A stretch of 64,000 nucleotides of DNA from Nannobrachium achirus (GCA_963921795.1 OY997648.1:648501-712500), one strand, 5' to 3'; shown: positions 1-10,725, numbered from the stretch's first letter. Made by a program: numbers and translations. The notes: generated by a model from the sequence alone, not told the origin.

Positions 1-204
1 TTGTGTTTGAAGCTTCGTGAAGTTTTCACAAAGAGATTTAAATCTGATCTGAAAGTCAATGAGTTGTTAGGATGGAATGAGCTGTTTGGTGTTGTACTGA
101 TGATGTTTAGGGCCACACATACCAGGCTTTCTGCAGCCACACATATACAGTATGTTGTCTATGATCTAGCCAGAGGTCTTCAACAGGGGGTCCGAGACCC
201 CTAG
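1..204 (+). other. Unrecognised short open frame, duplicated at 3731-3940
   Basis: A 67-codon open frame, open at the left edge, is repeated with few changes at 3731-3940. The second half overlaps the left end of a hAT-like element (from 171), so that part is not host coding. The first 50 residues are K/R/L-rich and match no family I know. It could be an old exon scrap or chance; there is no splice or start evidence. Confidence 0.2.
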
Positions 205-1351
205 GGGGTCCGCGTAGGTACTGCAAAAATGGTCATTCTAACATTTTCCACATTTACTGTATGTTAAAAATGATGACAATGAGTTTGACCATTTTGCATA
301 GCTTTTATACATGATTAGATGGTGTCAGGCATAATCGCCTATAACATTTTCGCCAGGTCTTTTCGCGGGGCACTTTTGCCGTGGAGGAGAGTCTTTTCAC
401 CTACCTGTCTGAGCCATTTCGCCTACCCTCAATTCTGCTGTCAGACTGTCCATGTTTTCATATTATCTCTTTGTCATTTAAATATTATAGTGACTGTGAC
501 AGTGGTGTTACATGTCAAACCTACACACAGCTATCCTATGCACTCCATAGTAATCACATAAATACAGAGCTATTGGAATCAGGTGCGCCCAAATAATTAA
601 TTAATCCATGTCCCGATACTAGGCTATAGATTCTTTGGTGCAGTATTGAACAGTATTGTAAAATTAACAGTATTGTAGGCCTATATTGTTTTAACATTAG
701 GCTATACAAAATATGTAGGCTATTAGCCTATATAGGTCTATAGGCTATAAGATATGCTACACCTAAATAGCCTATAGAATCAACCTTGCCTGTCAACAGG
801 CATAAAAAACTATTTTGCCATTTTTTTGGAATAAAATGTGATGTAAATAATAAATGTCAAGTAAACTGTTAGATGCACTTGACACCACTGTCACAGTCAC
901 TATAATATTTAAATGACAAAGAGGTAATTTGCAAACATGGACAGTCTGACGGCAGAATTGAGGGTAGGCGAAATGGCTCAGAATCTTGGGTGAAAAGACT
1001 CTCCTCCAAGGCGAAAATGCCAGGCGAAAGGACCAAATGCGTGTAGGCGAATATGTTATAGGCGAAAGTGCTGGTGACCGATTAGATTACTGTGTAACTG
1101 TCAGATTGTTGATAGTATTGACATTGGTCCTCAGTTAATCTGAGTTCCCGGAAGTTCTTTTTAGTTCTCAGTTAATAAGTAGTATGTTTAGAAATGGCAG
1201 TGGTACGGCCACCCTGCTCACTGTACCTTGTACATGTATGTTTAAAATAAAACATATGTTGTAGCCCCGACCCTACGTGGTGGTAGGGGGTCCCTGCTCA
1301 ATCTCCCCATCAGTTTGGGGGGTCCCTGGTGTGAAAACGTTGAAGACCCCT
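171..1351. mobile_element. hAT-like non-autonomous element (copy 1)
   Basis: The left end CAGAGGTCTTCAAC and right end GTTGAAGACCCCT are inverted repeats. Both sides are flanked by gatctagc (163-170 and 1352-1359), an 8-bp duplication as expected for hAT. Each end carries a GGGGTCC-rich subterminal block. The interior is AT-rich and non-coding, and is interrupted by a second element at 321-1079. The same element is at 3942-4745. Confidence 0.7.
321..1079. mobile_element. Long-TIR MITE nested in the hAT-like element
   Basis: Flanked by gattagat at 313-320 and 1080-1087. The terminal ~90 bases are inverted repeats rich in TTTCGCC and CGCCTATAACAT motifs, and both ends include a GGAGGAGAGTCTTTTCACC block. 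A further inner pair (a stretch with tttaaatattatagtgac) makes most of the element foldable. The equivalent site in the other duplication copy (about 4085-4100) is empty, so this insertion came after the duplication. The 8-bp duplication suggests a hAT source. No coding sequence. Confidence 0.7.
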
Positions 1352-1525
1352 GATCTAGCCTGTAGGCTATATTTTATATAAACCAGTCTCAGTGCTTGAC
1401 TGCATTCACACAATTAATGTCCAAATATGATGAGTTTTGGCAGTTAATAAGTGAAGGGTCCTACTCAGAGTGCAAGAGTTTTTATTAGTATTTTATTTCT
1501 CCATAGCGATGGTTGTTCTCTAGGC

Positions 1526-1674
1526 TAGAGGTTCTCAACATGTGGGTCGGGACCCCCAGGAGGGTCCCCAAATGATTTTGGGGGGTCCCCCCAAACTATC
1601 TGTTGTGGGGGTCCCTGCTTCATTTCTCTCTCTCGATTAAGGGGTCCTTGGCCTGAAAACACTGAAGAGCCCTG
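1526..1674. mobile_element. Short hAT-like remnant, internally deleted
   Basis: The left end (TAGAGGTTCTCAAC plus a GGGTCGGGACCCCC block) matches 5079 and the right end (CCTGAAAACACTGAAGAGCCCTG) matches 8181. The roughly 2.9 kb between them in the other copy is absent here. It therefore joins the left end of one element to the right end of its neighbour, most simply by deletion between GGGGTCCCC repeats. Confidence 0.6.
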
Positions 1675-1905
1675 GTCTAAAGACTTCAGTGGTTCTTTTC
1701 AAGACACATTCCAAGCCTCATATTTCTGCCTAGCTCCTCCTCTGTTGTTATGGGGAAATTGGTGACCTGCCAAAATGTGTGTCCATCTTGTGGACTTCAC
1801 ATGATGTCAAACATCCAAAGCAAATCACTGCTGTCTTATTAAGAGTTAAAGCTAGTAGGCCTATGCAGTGGCTTAAAGTAACTAAGTACATTTGCTTATT
1901 TAAGT

Positions 1906-2331
1906 ACTACTACCCCAGATCTCATCACGCACCTACCTATAAATGCTGTTCTATAGCTCGGCCGTACGGCCGTGTGGCGCAGGTGACTGCTTGGTGTGTT
2001 TGAATGTGTTGGACCTGCTGCTTTCATACCGTGAGTGAAATCACTCAGGCCGGGAACACATTTTGCTGTTTGGGAGGGGCTTACAGTACATGTACAGTAT
2101 GTAGCAACATATTTGTTTTGTAGGCTAATTTCTGATTTAGCCCTATTCTATAGGTTAGGCCTAAATGGGTTAAGTTGTTGTTATGCGATGTGTGGATTTC
2201 TCTGTCTCTGCTGCTTTCTGTTTGATGTGTTTGGTTCTGCTGCTTTGATACCGTGAGTTTAATTCACTTATCATTAATTAATTAGTCCCTGTTGTTAATT
2301 TAATGGCTTTTAATGTCATTATAAACAGTGT
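1906..2331. other. No gene seen; weak internal duplication
   Basis: AT-rich sequence. A phrase containing a tgctgctttcataccgtgagt motif near 2018-2045 recurs in altered form near 2236-2262. A gccgggaacacatttt phrase at 2049 recurs at 58275. No coding or RNA gene signal. Confidence 0.5.
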
Positions 2332-2335
2332 TTAA

Positions 2336-3304
2336 CCCTCTAAGGCCCACGGTTGTAATATTACAACGTTTGTATTTTATCCAAAAAAAGGTTTAAATCA
2401 TTTTATTTTAGCTCCCCCTACCACCTAAACACCACCATTGGATTCTATTGTTTAGTATTACAATGCCATTGGCCAAAATATTTGCATATAAATACCCCCC
2501 ACAGGGGCTGACATTCACACCCGCCACACCCGCTGAAATTCCAGAGTTTTGACGAACAACATCTCACTTTTTGATGGAAGCTATACCTCACAAAAACATA
2601 AGTAAAATGCCTGTACTATTTTTTTTGGTGATCATTAGAATGTCTAGAACATGTACATATGTTATTATTGTGAAAAATATCCCCCATATGTAAATTAGAG
2701 CTAGATTTATGATTTTTGATTTATGGCTATAAAATCTTACAAAATTTTTTTTTTGAAAAAAACATTACATTTTCCTCTTAACTCATACAGTGCCAGGCGA
2801 CTTTTAGAGCAACTTTCTCACTATGGAGTTCCCTGCCAAGCGACTTTGGGCGACTTTTACTTAGAAAAAAAAAAAAAAAAAAAAAAAAATTATTATTTTT
2901 TTTTTTTTTTTGGACCCAATTAAATCTAGTAAACATGATTTCAATCGCGATTTTGCATGTTCCACCCCCCATACAACCCCATCTTTCAAACATGGCAGCC
3001 TTTTTTGTTTACATCTGAAGAAAACATTATGGCTGATAAATCATGAATGCCTGAACGGATTTCCAATCTTTTTTTTTGTTTGAAAGCTGTGAACAGCCTG
3101 CACAAACATGGTGCATGATCTGTGCATGGGCGTGCATGATCTGTGCACTATAAATTACATAAGAGTCTATGGAGGCTTCTGGCACTAGTGCCACTCGAGG
3201 GGCATTTTAAATTGGCAGTAAGTGAGTTAATAGGACTCCTACAACACCATCTGATTTTTTTAAATTTTTTATTTCAAGTATTTCTTAATGCGGGCCTTAG
3301 AGGG
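2336..3304. mobile_element. piggyBac-type MITE (969 bp) with TTAA target sites
   Basis: Both ends abut TTAA (2332-2335 and 3305-3308). The terminal inverted repeat starts CCCTCTAAGGCCC at the left and reads GGGCCTTAGAGGG at the right, matching over 13 bases. TTAA targets and CCC-starting ends are diagnostic of piggyBac-type transposons. The interior is AT-rich and non-coding and includes a long A-run facing a T-run at about 2865-2912. Short open frames over that run are not genes. Confidence 0.85.
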
Positions 3305-3308
3305 TTAA

Positions 3309-3751
3309 AGGTGTAGAAATGTTTGTTCAGTGTTTTTTTACTGTTCTGTCTCTCTTTCTGTCTCGGCTTGGGTTAGCTGTGTTGAAAAGAGCCTCGACTT
3401 GCATTGATTTATTCTCTGCTTGGTTTAAATGACTATGATTTCATTTAAATCATTTTGTTTTGATCATTATATAATCTGTATAATTTATTTTGATGGGTCG
3501 ATTATCTCTTGTCATTTGTTCCTAAATGAGAACATCAGAGCCGACAGTTTCTTTATTCCTTTATTGTCTTGTTGGTTTAACTGAGATTCATTTGCTTTTT
3601 AAAATAATTGTTTATTTGATCGAGGACTCCTGCCATATCTAATGTGTTGTAGGCTAGCCTGTATTGTAGAAGGACTTCTTTATTTATGGTGGATTTATTA
3701 TGCCTGCAAATTGTGCTAAAGAGAAGCTAAATGAGTTTATTCAACGAGTAT
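3309..3751. other. No gene seen
   Basis: AT-rich sequence between the piggyBac MITE and the second duplication copy. No open frame, terminal repeat or RNA signature was recognised. Confidence 0.5.
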
Positions 3752-3941
3752 TTGTGTTTGAAGCTTCGTGAAGTTTTCATAAAGAGATTTAAATCTGATC
3801 TGAAAGTCACTGAGTTGTTAGGATGGAATGAGCTGTTTGGTGTTGTACTGATGATGTTTAGGGCCACACATACCAGGCTTTCTGCAGCCACACATACAGT
3901 AGGTTGTATTATTTTAATTAGACTACATTCTATAATCTAGC

Positions 3942-4745
3942 CAGAGGTCTTCAACAGGGGGTCCGCGACCCCTAGGGGGTCCGCAGAGGTACTGCAAAAA
4001 TGGTCATTCTAACATTTTCCACATTTACTGTATGTTAAAAATGATGACAATGAGTTTGACCATTTTGAATAGCTTTTATACATGATTAGATAGATTACTG
4101 TGTAACTGTCAGATTGTTGATAGTATTGACATTGGTCCTCAGTTAATCTGAGTTCCCAGAAGTTCTTTTTAGTTCTCAGTTAATAAGCAGTATGTTTAGA
4201 AATGGCAGTGGTACGGCCACCCTGCTCACTGTACCTTGTACATCCCACAACCTTAATTAGAATCGCCCCAAAAAATAGTGTGTTTGTGTGTGTGTGTTTC
4301 CATCTGTAACTCCACGTTCAGCAGTTGTTCAATTGTCTAAAAAACATAATACAAAAATCAATAACGCATGTACCTTGCCCAACATCAACTTTATCACCTT
4401 CAGATGTATCTCTACTTCTCATAATCCCCAAATGTTTAAAATATTTTCCCAAATTTTGGCCTGTAGGCGGCTGTCCTGTGATGCGATTTACATCACAAAT
4501 GGGCGTCAACAAGCAGCGCACTCCCAGTCCCAACTGCCTGCAAGCAGAGATGGAGTGAGGGGGAGGGGGGCAGTTCCAGAGAGAGCAACATCACAGTCTG
4601 TCTGCTTCACACCAAGGGGCTGTAGGCTAGTGTATGTTTAAAATAAAACATATCTTGTAGCCTGACCCTACGTGGTGGTAGGGGGTCCCTGCTCAATCTC
4701 CCCATCAGTTTGGGGGTCCCTGGTGTGAAAACGTTGAAGACCCCT
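3942..4745. mobile_element. hAT-like non-autonomous element (copy 2)
   Basis: The same element as 171-1351, with the CAGAGGTCTTCAAC left end preceded by atctagc and the GTTGAAGACCCCT right end followed by gatctagc. The right end is repeated at 4891 through the 146-bp tandem duplication. It contains extra sequence at 4244-4630. Confidence 0.65.
4244..4630. mobile_element. Insertion present only in duplication copy 2
   Basis: Copy 1 reads continuously through the equivalent point (near 1239, ccttgtacatgtatg), while here about 387 bases are inserted after ccttgtacat. The content includes a TG-rich stretch at 4279-4299. No clear terminal repeats were found, so its class is unknown. Overlapping short open frames on both strands are not convincing genes. 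Confidence 0.5.
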
Positions 4746-4952
4746 GATCTAGCCTGTAGGCTATATTTTATATAAACCAGTCAGTGCTTGACTGCATTCA
4801 CACAACCCTGACCCTACGTGGTGGTAGGGGGTCCCTGCTCAATCTCCCCATCAGTTTGGGGGTCCCTGGTGTGAAAACGTTGAAGACCCCTGATCTAGCC
4901 TGTAGGCTATATTTTATATAAACCAGTCAGTGCTTGACTGCATTCACACAAT
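4661..4952 (+). repeat. 146-bp tandem duplication of the hAT right end and flank
   Basis: The block starting CCTGACCCTACGTGGTGG at 4661 repeats from 4807, covering the hAT right terminus and adjacent flank (ctgtaggctatattttatat). Copy 1 has one unit. Confidence 0.85.
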
Positions 4953-5360
4953 GAATGTCCAACTGTAATGAGTTTAAATATGATGAGTTTTGGCAGTTAA
5001 TAAGTGAAGGGTCCTACTCAGAGTGCAAGAGTTTTTATTAGTATTTTATTTCTCCATAGCGATGGTTGTTCTCTAGGCTAGAGGTTCTCAACATGTGGGT
5101 CGGGACCCCCAGGAGGGTCCCCAAATGATGTTGGGGGGTCCCCAGATGATTAACTTATTAGTTTTTAGCCTGAAAAGTACATTCCTAATTTAACATCAAA
5201 TGCATTTAGTTATACTTATGTTAAAGGGATATTTCACTTTCAAAAAATCTTTTTGTCATTTTATCGTCTAATCAGGCTCTTGGGAACACCCAGGACAGTT
5301 TTTTTAATTTCTTCATTCAGTATTTAGATATTTGTTAATTAATTTCCCCCTTCCAGGACT

Positions 5361-6565
5361 AGGGATGTGCCGAAAGGAAAATTCTTGGCCGAAACCGAAT
5401 ACCGAATAATGGAAACACTCGGCCGAAAACCGAATAGCCGAATATTATTAATATATATTATTATGCGCATAATGTATTTTTATTGCCATTTTTGTATCAT
5501 TGCTGTCATTACAGTACATTTGCTGTAAAGCTACTTTATTATGGCAAACGTGATTATGTCAAAACCATAATTGTAGGTATATAGGCCAATTTAGTCACAG
5601 ACTCTCTTCTCAAAATATTGTGTGCCAGCCAGGGACCCACATATTATTCCAGATTTCTATTTCTTATATTTATTTTACAATTTGGCTAATGTTTGAACTT
5701 AGAACTAGGATTTCTAAATACACTAGGCTACAGACACCCATTTAATTATATTTATATCACTGGGACCCCAATTTATATTAAATGTTAAAATACTAGAGTA
5801 CAAATGGAACAGGTCCATTTGGTTCCATTTATTCACTGAGTTACAGACCCATTAAGTTTCCAAAAGATTCCATTTTACTTTGTTTATTAGCAATATAAAA
5901 CGTTTTTATATTCAGCAAAATGTCAGTAATGGTATTGTCTGCCTCTCATTATTGTCAAGGAAGAAAGTACTGTATGTCGCTGCCTTGCTTAAGTTTTATC
6001 AAGGCAAAAAAAGCACCCTAAGACACACACCAAAAGTTTCACTTCACATGCAGGGGACGGAGGAGGGGGAGCCACAGTTGCACAGAAATCACTTTCACTT
6101 TGCAGCTTTTAATCAATGCACAAGGATTTAAGGACATTATTAGATTGCTTAGTCAATTATGAAGGGATTTCTAAAATTAAAACGTCTCCATATTGCTTGG
6201 GAAGTCTACTTTGCAGAAAATCGCGGCCCGCGGCCTTTGCTATTCGCTAATGTTTTTCTTTTTCCGCGATGCGGTAAATTATTTTAACATGGACTATGGA
6301 GGCGCGTCCGAGGAACAGCAGCCCTCTGTTCCCTTTGTTTACAAGTTTCAACAATCTAGATTCTAGCTAACGCTGTTGGCCACACCAACAGAACTACTGT
6401 GGCATGCTGATGCTGCTTTTTGAGAGATTATACTGGACCCCTGTTCTTCACACTATTCGGTGCTATACTATTCGGTTTTAAAAACAATACGTCCGAAAAC
6501 CGAAAATGCATTTTTAGCCATTTTCGGCCGAAGATTTTCGGTGCCGAATATTCGGCCTCATCCCC
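5361..6565. mobile_element. Non-autonomous element with CCGAATA-rich ends
   Basis: The left end begins AGGGATGTGCCGAA and the right end reads CCGAATATTCGGCCTCATCCC. Both ends carry several CGAATA/TTCGG motifs in inverted orientation. Near-identical ccttcc(a/t) words flank both ends. The interior is AT-rich and has no plausible protein. Class uncertain; the ends resemble hAT-related families. Confidence 0.45.
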
Positions 6566-7070
6566 TTCCTATACAAACCCATTATAACTTCAAACTCCAT
6601 TTTAACCATGATGGATTCAATGAAAACAACTGTCCTTTTTTTCTGGTGACTCCTGACACCCTCTGAATACGTGAGCAGGCCATGTTTTCTTTTGATAACT
6701 TTTTTTTATATAATCTTTTATTGTATTTAATAATTTTCATTTGATTAATAGGAATCAATGAAAAATGTTATAAAAAAAGAAGAAAAAAAATCTATCTAAA
6801 ACTTTAGCAATTTAACAGTTAGGACAATTTTAAGATTTGTTTTATAAAAAAAGTTACATAGTATAACTTTAAAGGACAATACAAATGTAATACTAGTCAT
6901 TAAGCTACTAATATAGACTGAAGTACTTGGAGCAGGTGACAGCGTCATGTTTGCATGTTTAGAATTGTAACAGCTGAAATCAATAATATCAGTATTCCCA
7001 TATCAACCTGCGGGTGGCGCTAGACAGTAAGTGAAGGTGGGGGCCGCCAGTTGCCCATGTATGGTTTATA
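6566..7070. other. No gene seen
   Basis: AT-rich filler between nested transposons, with several A- and T-runs and no gene signal. Confidence 0.5.
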
Positions 7071-7182
7071 CTGATGGTGATAAGTTGAGAGGACCCCTGG
7101 GGGTCCTCAGACCACACTGTGAGAACCACTGGTCTAAAGGCTGACAGGTGAACCAGACACTTTGAGAACCACTGGTCTAAAG

Positions 7183-8181
7183 CAGGGGTCTTCAACAGGG
7201 GGTCCGGGACCCCTAGGGGGTCCTCAGAGTTACTACAAGGGGGTCCTCCAAATCTTTGAATGATAAAAACTTTTTTCTCCTCTTTTATATTAACCACTTG
7301 AACATAATCTGTGAACTTTAGCCAAAAATAGCAGATCTACAAGCACACATGCAACGCCTCGTTGTGAGCTTGTAGATCGGCTATTTCTGGCAAAGAGGTT
7401 TAGTGTAGAGGGGAAAAAGAGCAGACCAAGCACAGAGTGAAATAGTCAGGGACCCAGTCCCTGATAATGGGAGAGGACTTGTGATGTTCTGCCGCACTTT
7501 TTATTTCTATTTTATCTTAGTTTGGTCATTAAGGTCCACAGAATGAGAGGCCTGCTCTGCCGGAAACATTGTGAAAAAAGGTTATGGCCAACCTTACATT
7601 GGGCAAAATTTTGGGCCCCCAAATTTGTAAAAAGTGATGAGTCATCAAAAAATCATCACTTTTGGGGGGCTGATAATTTGCCCTAGGAATGTTTTTTCAT
7701 GCAAAACAAATGCTTGCAATGGATTCAGAATCATGAAGAACCCCTAGTTTGACCCCTCACATGCTACTTAAAGCACATTTATTTTATTTTTTAGATATTT
7801 TTCTTTTCCTGTATAGTGAAGTCGATGGGACAGTGAATATACAAATGGCCATAAGTTTTTTTCGCAATGTTTCCGGCAGAGCAGGCCTGTCATTCTGTGG
7901 ACCTTAATGACCAAACTAATAAATAAAACAGAAAAAGTATGGAAAGACATCACAGGTATCACCCCTATTCCTTGAGCTTGTGGGGCAATGACTAAAAGGT
8001 CAAGTTTATTACGTATTGATGGTCAAGTGGTTAAATATCTGAAAACACAAATTGACATGAATCCAAAATACACTGATGATTGAGCTGTCAAACAAAACTA
8101 CTGTATCTGTTGTGGGGGTCCCTGCTCCATCTCTCTCTCTCGATTAAGGGGTCCTTGGCCTGAAAACGATGAAGAGCCCTG
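7183..8181. mobile_element. hAT-like element (999 bp) with perfect 8-bp target duplication
   Basis: gtctaaag occurs at both 7175-7182 and 8182-8189. The element starts CAGGGGTCTTCAACAGGGGG and ends GATGAAGAGCCCTG, imperfect inverted repeats of hAT type. It contains a ~60-bp palindrome at 7325-7390 and no transposase. A shorter relative in the opposite orientation is at 43104-43543. Confidence 0.8.
7325..7390. repeat. Recurrent palindrome (TAGCAGATCTACAAGC type)
   Basis: An inverted repeat with arms AAATAGCAGATCTACAAGC and GCTTGTAGATCGGCTATTT around a ~28-base centre. Related palindromes occur at 43381-43445 and 57889-57945, and a half copy at 8478-8494. Confidence 0.7.
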
Positions 8182-8661
8182 GTCTAAAGACTTCTGTGGT
8201 TCTTTTCAAGACAAATTCCAAGCCTCATATTTCTGCCTAGCTCCTCCTCCGGTGTTATGGGGAAATTGGTGACCTGACAAAATGTGTGTCCAGCTTGTGG
8301 ACTTCACATATGTCAAACATCCAAAGCAAATCACTGCTGTCTTTATTAAGAGTTAAAGCTAGTAGGCCTATGCAGTGGCCTAAAGTAACTAGTAAATACA
8401 TTTACTTATTTAAGAGAGATTATAGAATTGGGTCAAATATTCAAAGACTTGCACACATTGATACAAATTCAAAAATGTCAGATCTACAAGCTTGCATCTG
8501 CTGTTGTTTTTAATAGTTAAAGCATGAAAACAATGGTTAAAGTAATGATGTGTTCCTGGTCTTAATGGGTTAATTCCTGTGTTTATTCTAGGCTCCTCAA
8601 CCAGCCCAACATCCTCCTTCAGGACAACTACATTACCCAGAAGGCTCTGACATGTCAACGT

Positions 8662-8663
<2 letters not shown>

Positions 8664-8716
<53 letters not shown>
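8664..8716 (+). repeat. (AC)n microsatellite
   Basis: An uninterrupted AC tract, followed by a C-run, at the left edge of the GC-rich island. Open frames encoding CV or VC runs across it are artefacts. Confidence 0.95.
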
Positions 8717-8717
<1 letters not shown>

Positions 8718-8739
8718 CCCCCTCCACTGGCCCACAACC

Positions 8740-9510
8740 TCAAGATCCGATGCCCTCCCTGACGCGGAGTCAGCAGGGGTCGGTAGGAGGGACACGGGCG
8801 CGAAGCCTGTGTCCCTCCCGGTGTCCTAAGGCGCATTGCAGTGATGCCATGGAGAGAATACTCCAGCCTCCTATCTGCGTGGAGCCGTTCTCCGTGTGGA
8901 ACGGGTGGGGGTCGGAGCGTTGGGGAGTGTGGCTGAGGCATGGTTGAGGTGCTCTCGCTTGAAGTGCACATTGAACTAGGGTCTCCTCGTCCCTCCCGGG
9001 GCAGGGGATCTCGGGTTTCGTTTGTGCCGCACCCTTCGTGGGCAGAGTGAAGCATAACGTCCCTAACGACCTACGGGTCAATGGGGAGCCGCATCCCTCT
9101 ACTCAGCCATACGAGGGCCCTCGGTGGTGTCCCTCTCCCCGATCAAGTCTCTTGATCCTCTTGGGCATCAGTGCAAGCGGAAAGAGCCTGCCGACTTCCC
9201 TATCGCGTGGAGCGGTCTGCGTGAAGTTGCGTGGGGAGTCGGTTAGGCTGAGGAGTACGGCGGATGGGAGGAACGAGGTGCCAAGCACTCGAAGTGCACA
9301 TTGAGTTAGGGTCCGCCGTCCTTGTGACGGGGGATCTCAGACATCGTTTGTGCCGTGCCCCCTCGGGTGGGCAAGAGTGTGGCCTAATGTTCCCCGACGG
9401 CCCCCGGGCCGGGGCGAAGGTTCCGCCCAAACGGGACGCCGCGTTCACAAGTCAGCCGTGCGAGGACCCCCTTCGGGGGGCAACCTCTCCTCGAACTGGT
9501 GTGACCTTCT
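8740..9510. other. GC-rich island of two diverged ~370-bp copies, hairpin-rich
   Basis: The base composition is strikingly GC-rich against AT-rich flanks. Two halves align in order: a gaagtgcacattga phrase at 8959 and 9297, a cgtttgtgccg phrase at 9019 and 9345, and a cagcc(a/g)t(a/g)cgagg phrase near 9103 and 9455. Short hairpins are frequent: a 14-bp-class stem with a gcgaa loop at 8787-8822, GACC-tacg-GGTC near 9068, and CCCCC-ttcg-GGGGG at 9466-9480. tgacatgtca occurs on both sides (about 8650 and 9512). Overlapping open frames on both strands show no known domain. It may be a degraded structured RNA, rDNA-spacer-like DNA or a satellite; I could not identify it. Confidence 0.55.
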
Positions 9511-9585
9511 GACATGTCAGAAGGTCAACGTAAGCACATAAGCACAACTCCTTACTGTACTGACAGTGGTTCAAACTCACTCTGA

Positions 9586-9832
9586 CATGTCAACGTAAGC
9601 ACATAAGCATAGCATAAGCATATGCACACATAAGCATATGCACATAAGCATATTATGCACATAAGCATATGCACACAAGCATATGCACATAAGCATATTA
9701 TGCACATAAGCTATGCACACATAAGCATATTATGCACATAAGCATATGCACACATAAGCATATTATGCACATAAGCATATGAACACATAAGCATATGCAC
9801 ATAAGCATAAGAACATAAGCACAACTACTTAC
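9586..9832 (+). repeat. Minisatellite of gcacataagcatat units
   Basis: About 240 bases of 12-18-bp variants built from cataagcatat and gcacata words. A partial copy with cgtaagcacataagcac precedes it at 9522. Confidence 0.9.
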
Positions 9833-9841
9833 TGTACTGAC

Positions 9842-10225
9842 AGTGGTTCAAACTCAGTGACATGCTGAGCTGAAAGCTCTTCGGAGCTGGCCGGGTGTAT
9901 GGAGAACCGGAACGATTGGAGACTCCGATGGAAGCTCGTCTGAGGACGACCGAGAGTAGAAAATGTGAGTACTTTCTCCACCTCTGCTAGTATGCTCTGG
10001 TTTAATAAACGACAACATGTATTTGCAGTGCATTTGGACGTTGATGTTTACGTGAAGTCTGCAAGATGGTCACGTGTTTCTGAAGGTCACCAATCACATA
10101 GTGCCTCTTTGTTTTATGGCTGTGAGAATGAGAAGGTTTTTGGCGTTTAATTAATGAGCTTGGGAGAGAGAAGGAAGAGATGTTTTTGTTTTAGCAAATT
10201 AATAATGAACTGTGAGGGAGGGCAA
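9842..10225 (+). other. Possible retroelement LTR or leader segment
   Basis: This is the left margin of the gag-derived array. It includes a GC-richer stretch (9850-9965), an aataaa-containing gtttaataaacgac at 10000-10013, and a block (from about 10137) repeated at 10848 and 12511. I read it as LTR/5'-leader-like because the downstream blocks are retroelement-derived, but no primer-binding site or matched LTR pair was established. Confidence 0.3.
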
Positions 10226-10502
10226 GTCAGTCTGTCTTGTCTGTGTCTTGGTGTTGGTTTTTGCTGTCTTGGCGTGTTGCGTGATCCCTTGTCTTGGTGT
10301 TCTTGTTAAGTCATTCATGAAGTCATTCATAGGCCAGTATGCTATGATCCCCACAGCTGGTTATGCACTGTCTGGACGTGCTCTCGCCCAGGATAGGGAA
10401 ATGATCCATTCTGATGGAGAGGATGTTGAAGTCACATCATTCGCCAGTTTGCCACCCCCTAATGATTTTGCCGAGTTGCCTTATTTTCTCCAACCCAATT
10501 AG
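10212..10502 (+). pseudogene. Envelope-like C-terminal fragment, copy 1
   Basis: A 96-codon frame with one strong hydrophobic segment at residues 8-34, containing a Cys-Cys-x-x-Pro-Cys pattern at its end. A ~60-residue hydrophilic tail with an acidic patch and a Pro-rich end follows. That layout (transmembrane anchor, cysteines at the membrane border, short tail) is typical of the C-terminus of retroviral-type envelope proteins. No surface subunit or fusion region is present, so it is at most a remnant. The first residues come from flanking sequence. A near-identical copy lies 1663 bases downstream. It could also be an unrelated membrane protein fragment. Confidence 0.4.
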
Positions 10503-10725
10503 GCCATAGATTAGGATGTTTTCTGTGTCTGCACTCAGTAAAAGCAGTGCAGGCACTTAGATAGGGTATATCTTTCTTATTCTTAGATCTTACTTTATGA
10601 CTGCTAGCTCCTCTCAGACAGGTGTGCTTTCACACAGCCTGTTTGCTTATATAAATCATTTCCTCTGTGTGATGGTGCAGCATCTTAAACCTGGGATGGT
10701 GTGATGTGTTTGATGTTTTGAGGGA
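10503..10725 (+). promoter_or_regulatory. U3-like block with possible TATA box
   Basis: It follows the envelope-like stop codon and holds an AT-rich block with cttatataaatc at 10648-10660 that could be a TATA box. A retroelement U3 is expected in this position, but no LTR boundaries were defined. The same block is at 12166-12388. Confidence 0.25.

Larger units (their letters stand above)
1..1905 (+). repeat. Segmental duplication, copy 1
   Basis: Position 1 corresponds to 3752, and homology runs to about 1905 (8413 in the other copy). Shared blocks are the opening 200 bases, the hAT-like element, the block near 1380-1680 and the block near 1680-1905. The two copies differ by insertions: this one has an extra MITE at 321-1079 and lacks about 2.9 kb found at 5150-8098. 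The left boundary lies outside the window. A short open frame at the start (1-204) is shared with 3731-3940, but I do not recognise the peptide. Confidence 0.8.
5079..7131. mobile_element. hAT-like element carrying nested insertions
   Basis: The left end (TAGAGGTTCTCAACATGTGG plus GGACCCCCAGG) and right end (GGTCCTCAGACC...GTGAGAACCACTG) resemble hAT termini. No exact 8-bp duplication was found. Inside is the CCGAATA element (5361-6565). The right terminus is followed by a second partial copy at 7132-7182. No transposase frame was seen. Confidence 0.45.
3752..8413 (+). repeat. Segmental duplication, copy 2 (expanded)
   Basis: Homologous to 1-1905 in order, but expanded by insertions: 387 bases at 4244-4630, a 146-bp tandem duplication at 4661-4952, and about 2.9 kb of nested transposons at 5150-8098. 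It lacks the MITE at 321-1079. Homology to copy 1 resumes at about 8098 (tctgttgtgggggtccctgc) and fades near 8413. Confidence 0.8.

Noticed and set aside
2723-2993. Short plus and minus frames across an A-run/T-run
   Set aside because: Homopolymer artefacts within the piggyBac-type MITE.
8740-9510. 5.8S/28S rRNA or spacer assignment for the GC-rich island
   Set aside because: Only short GC-rich words resemble rRNA by eye; no collinear match could be made, so left unidentified.
8633-9512. Open frames of 80-140 codons over the GC-rich island
   Set aside because: High GC lowers stop frequency; frames overlap on both strands and have no domains.
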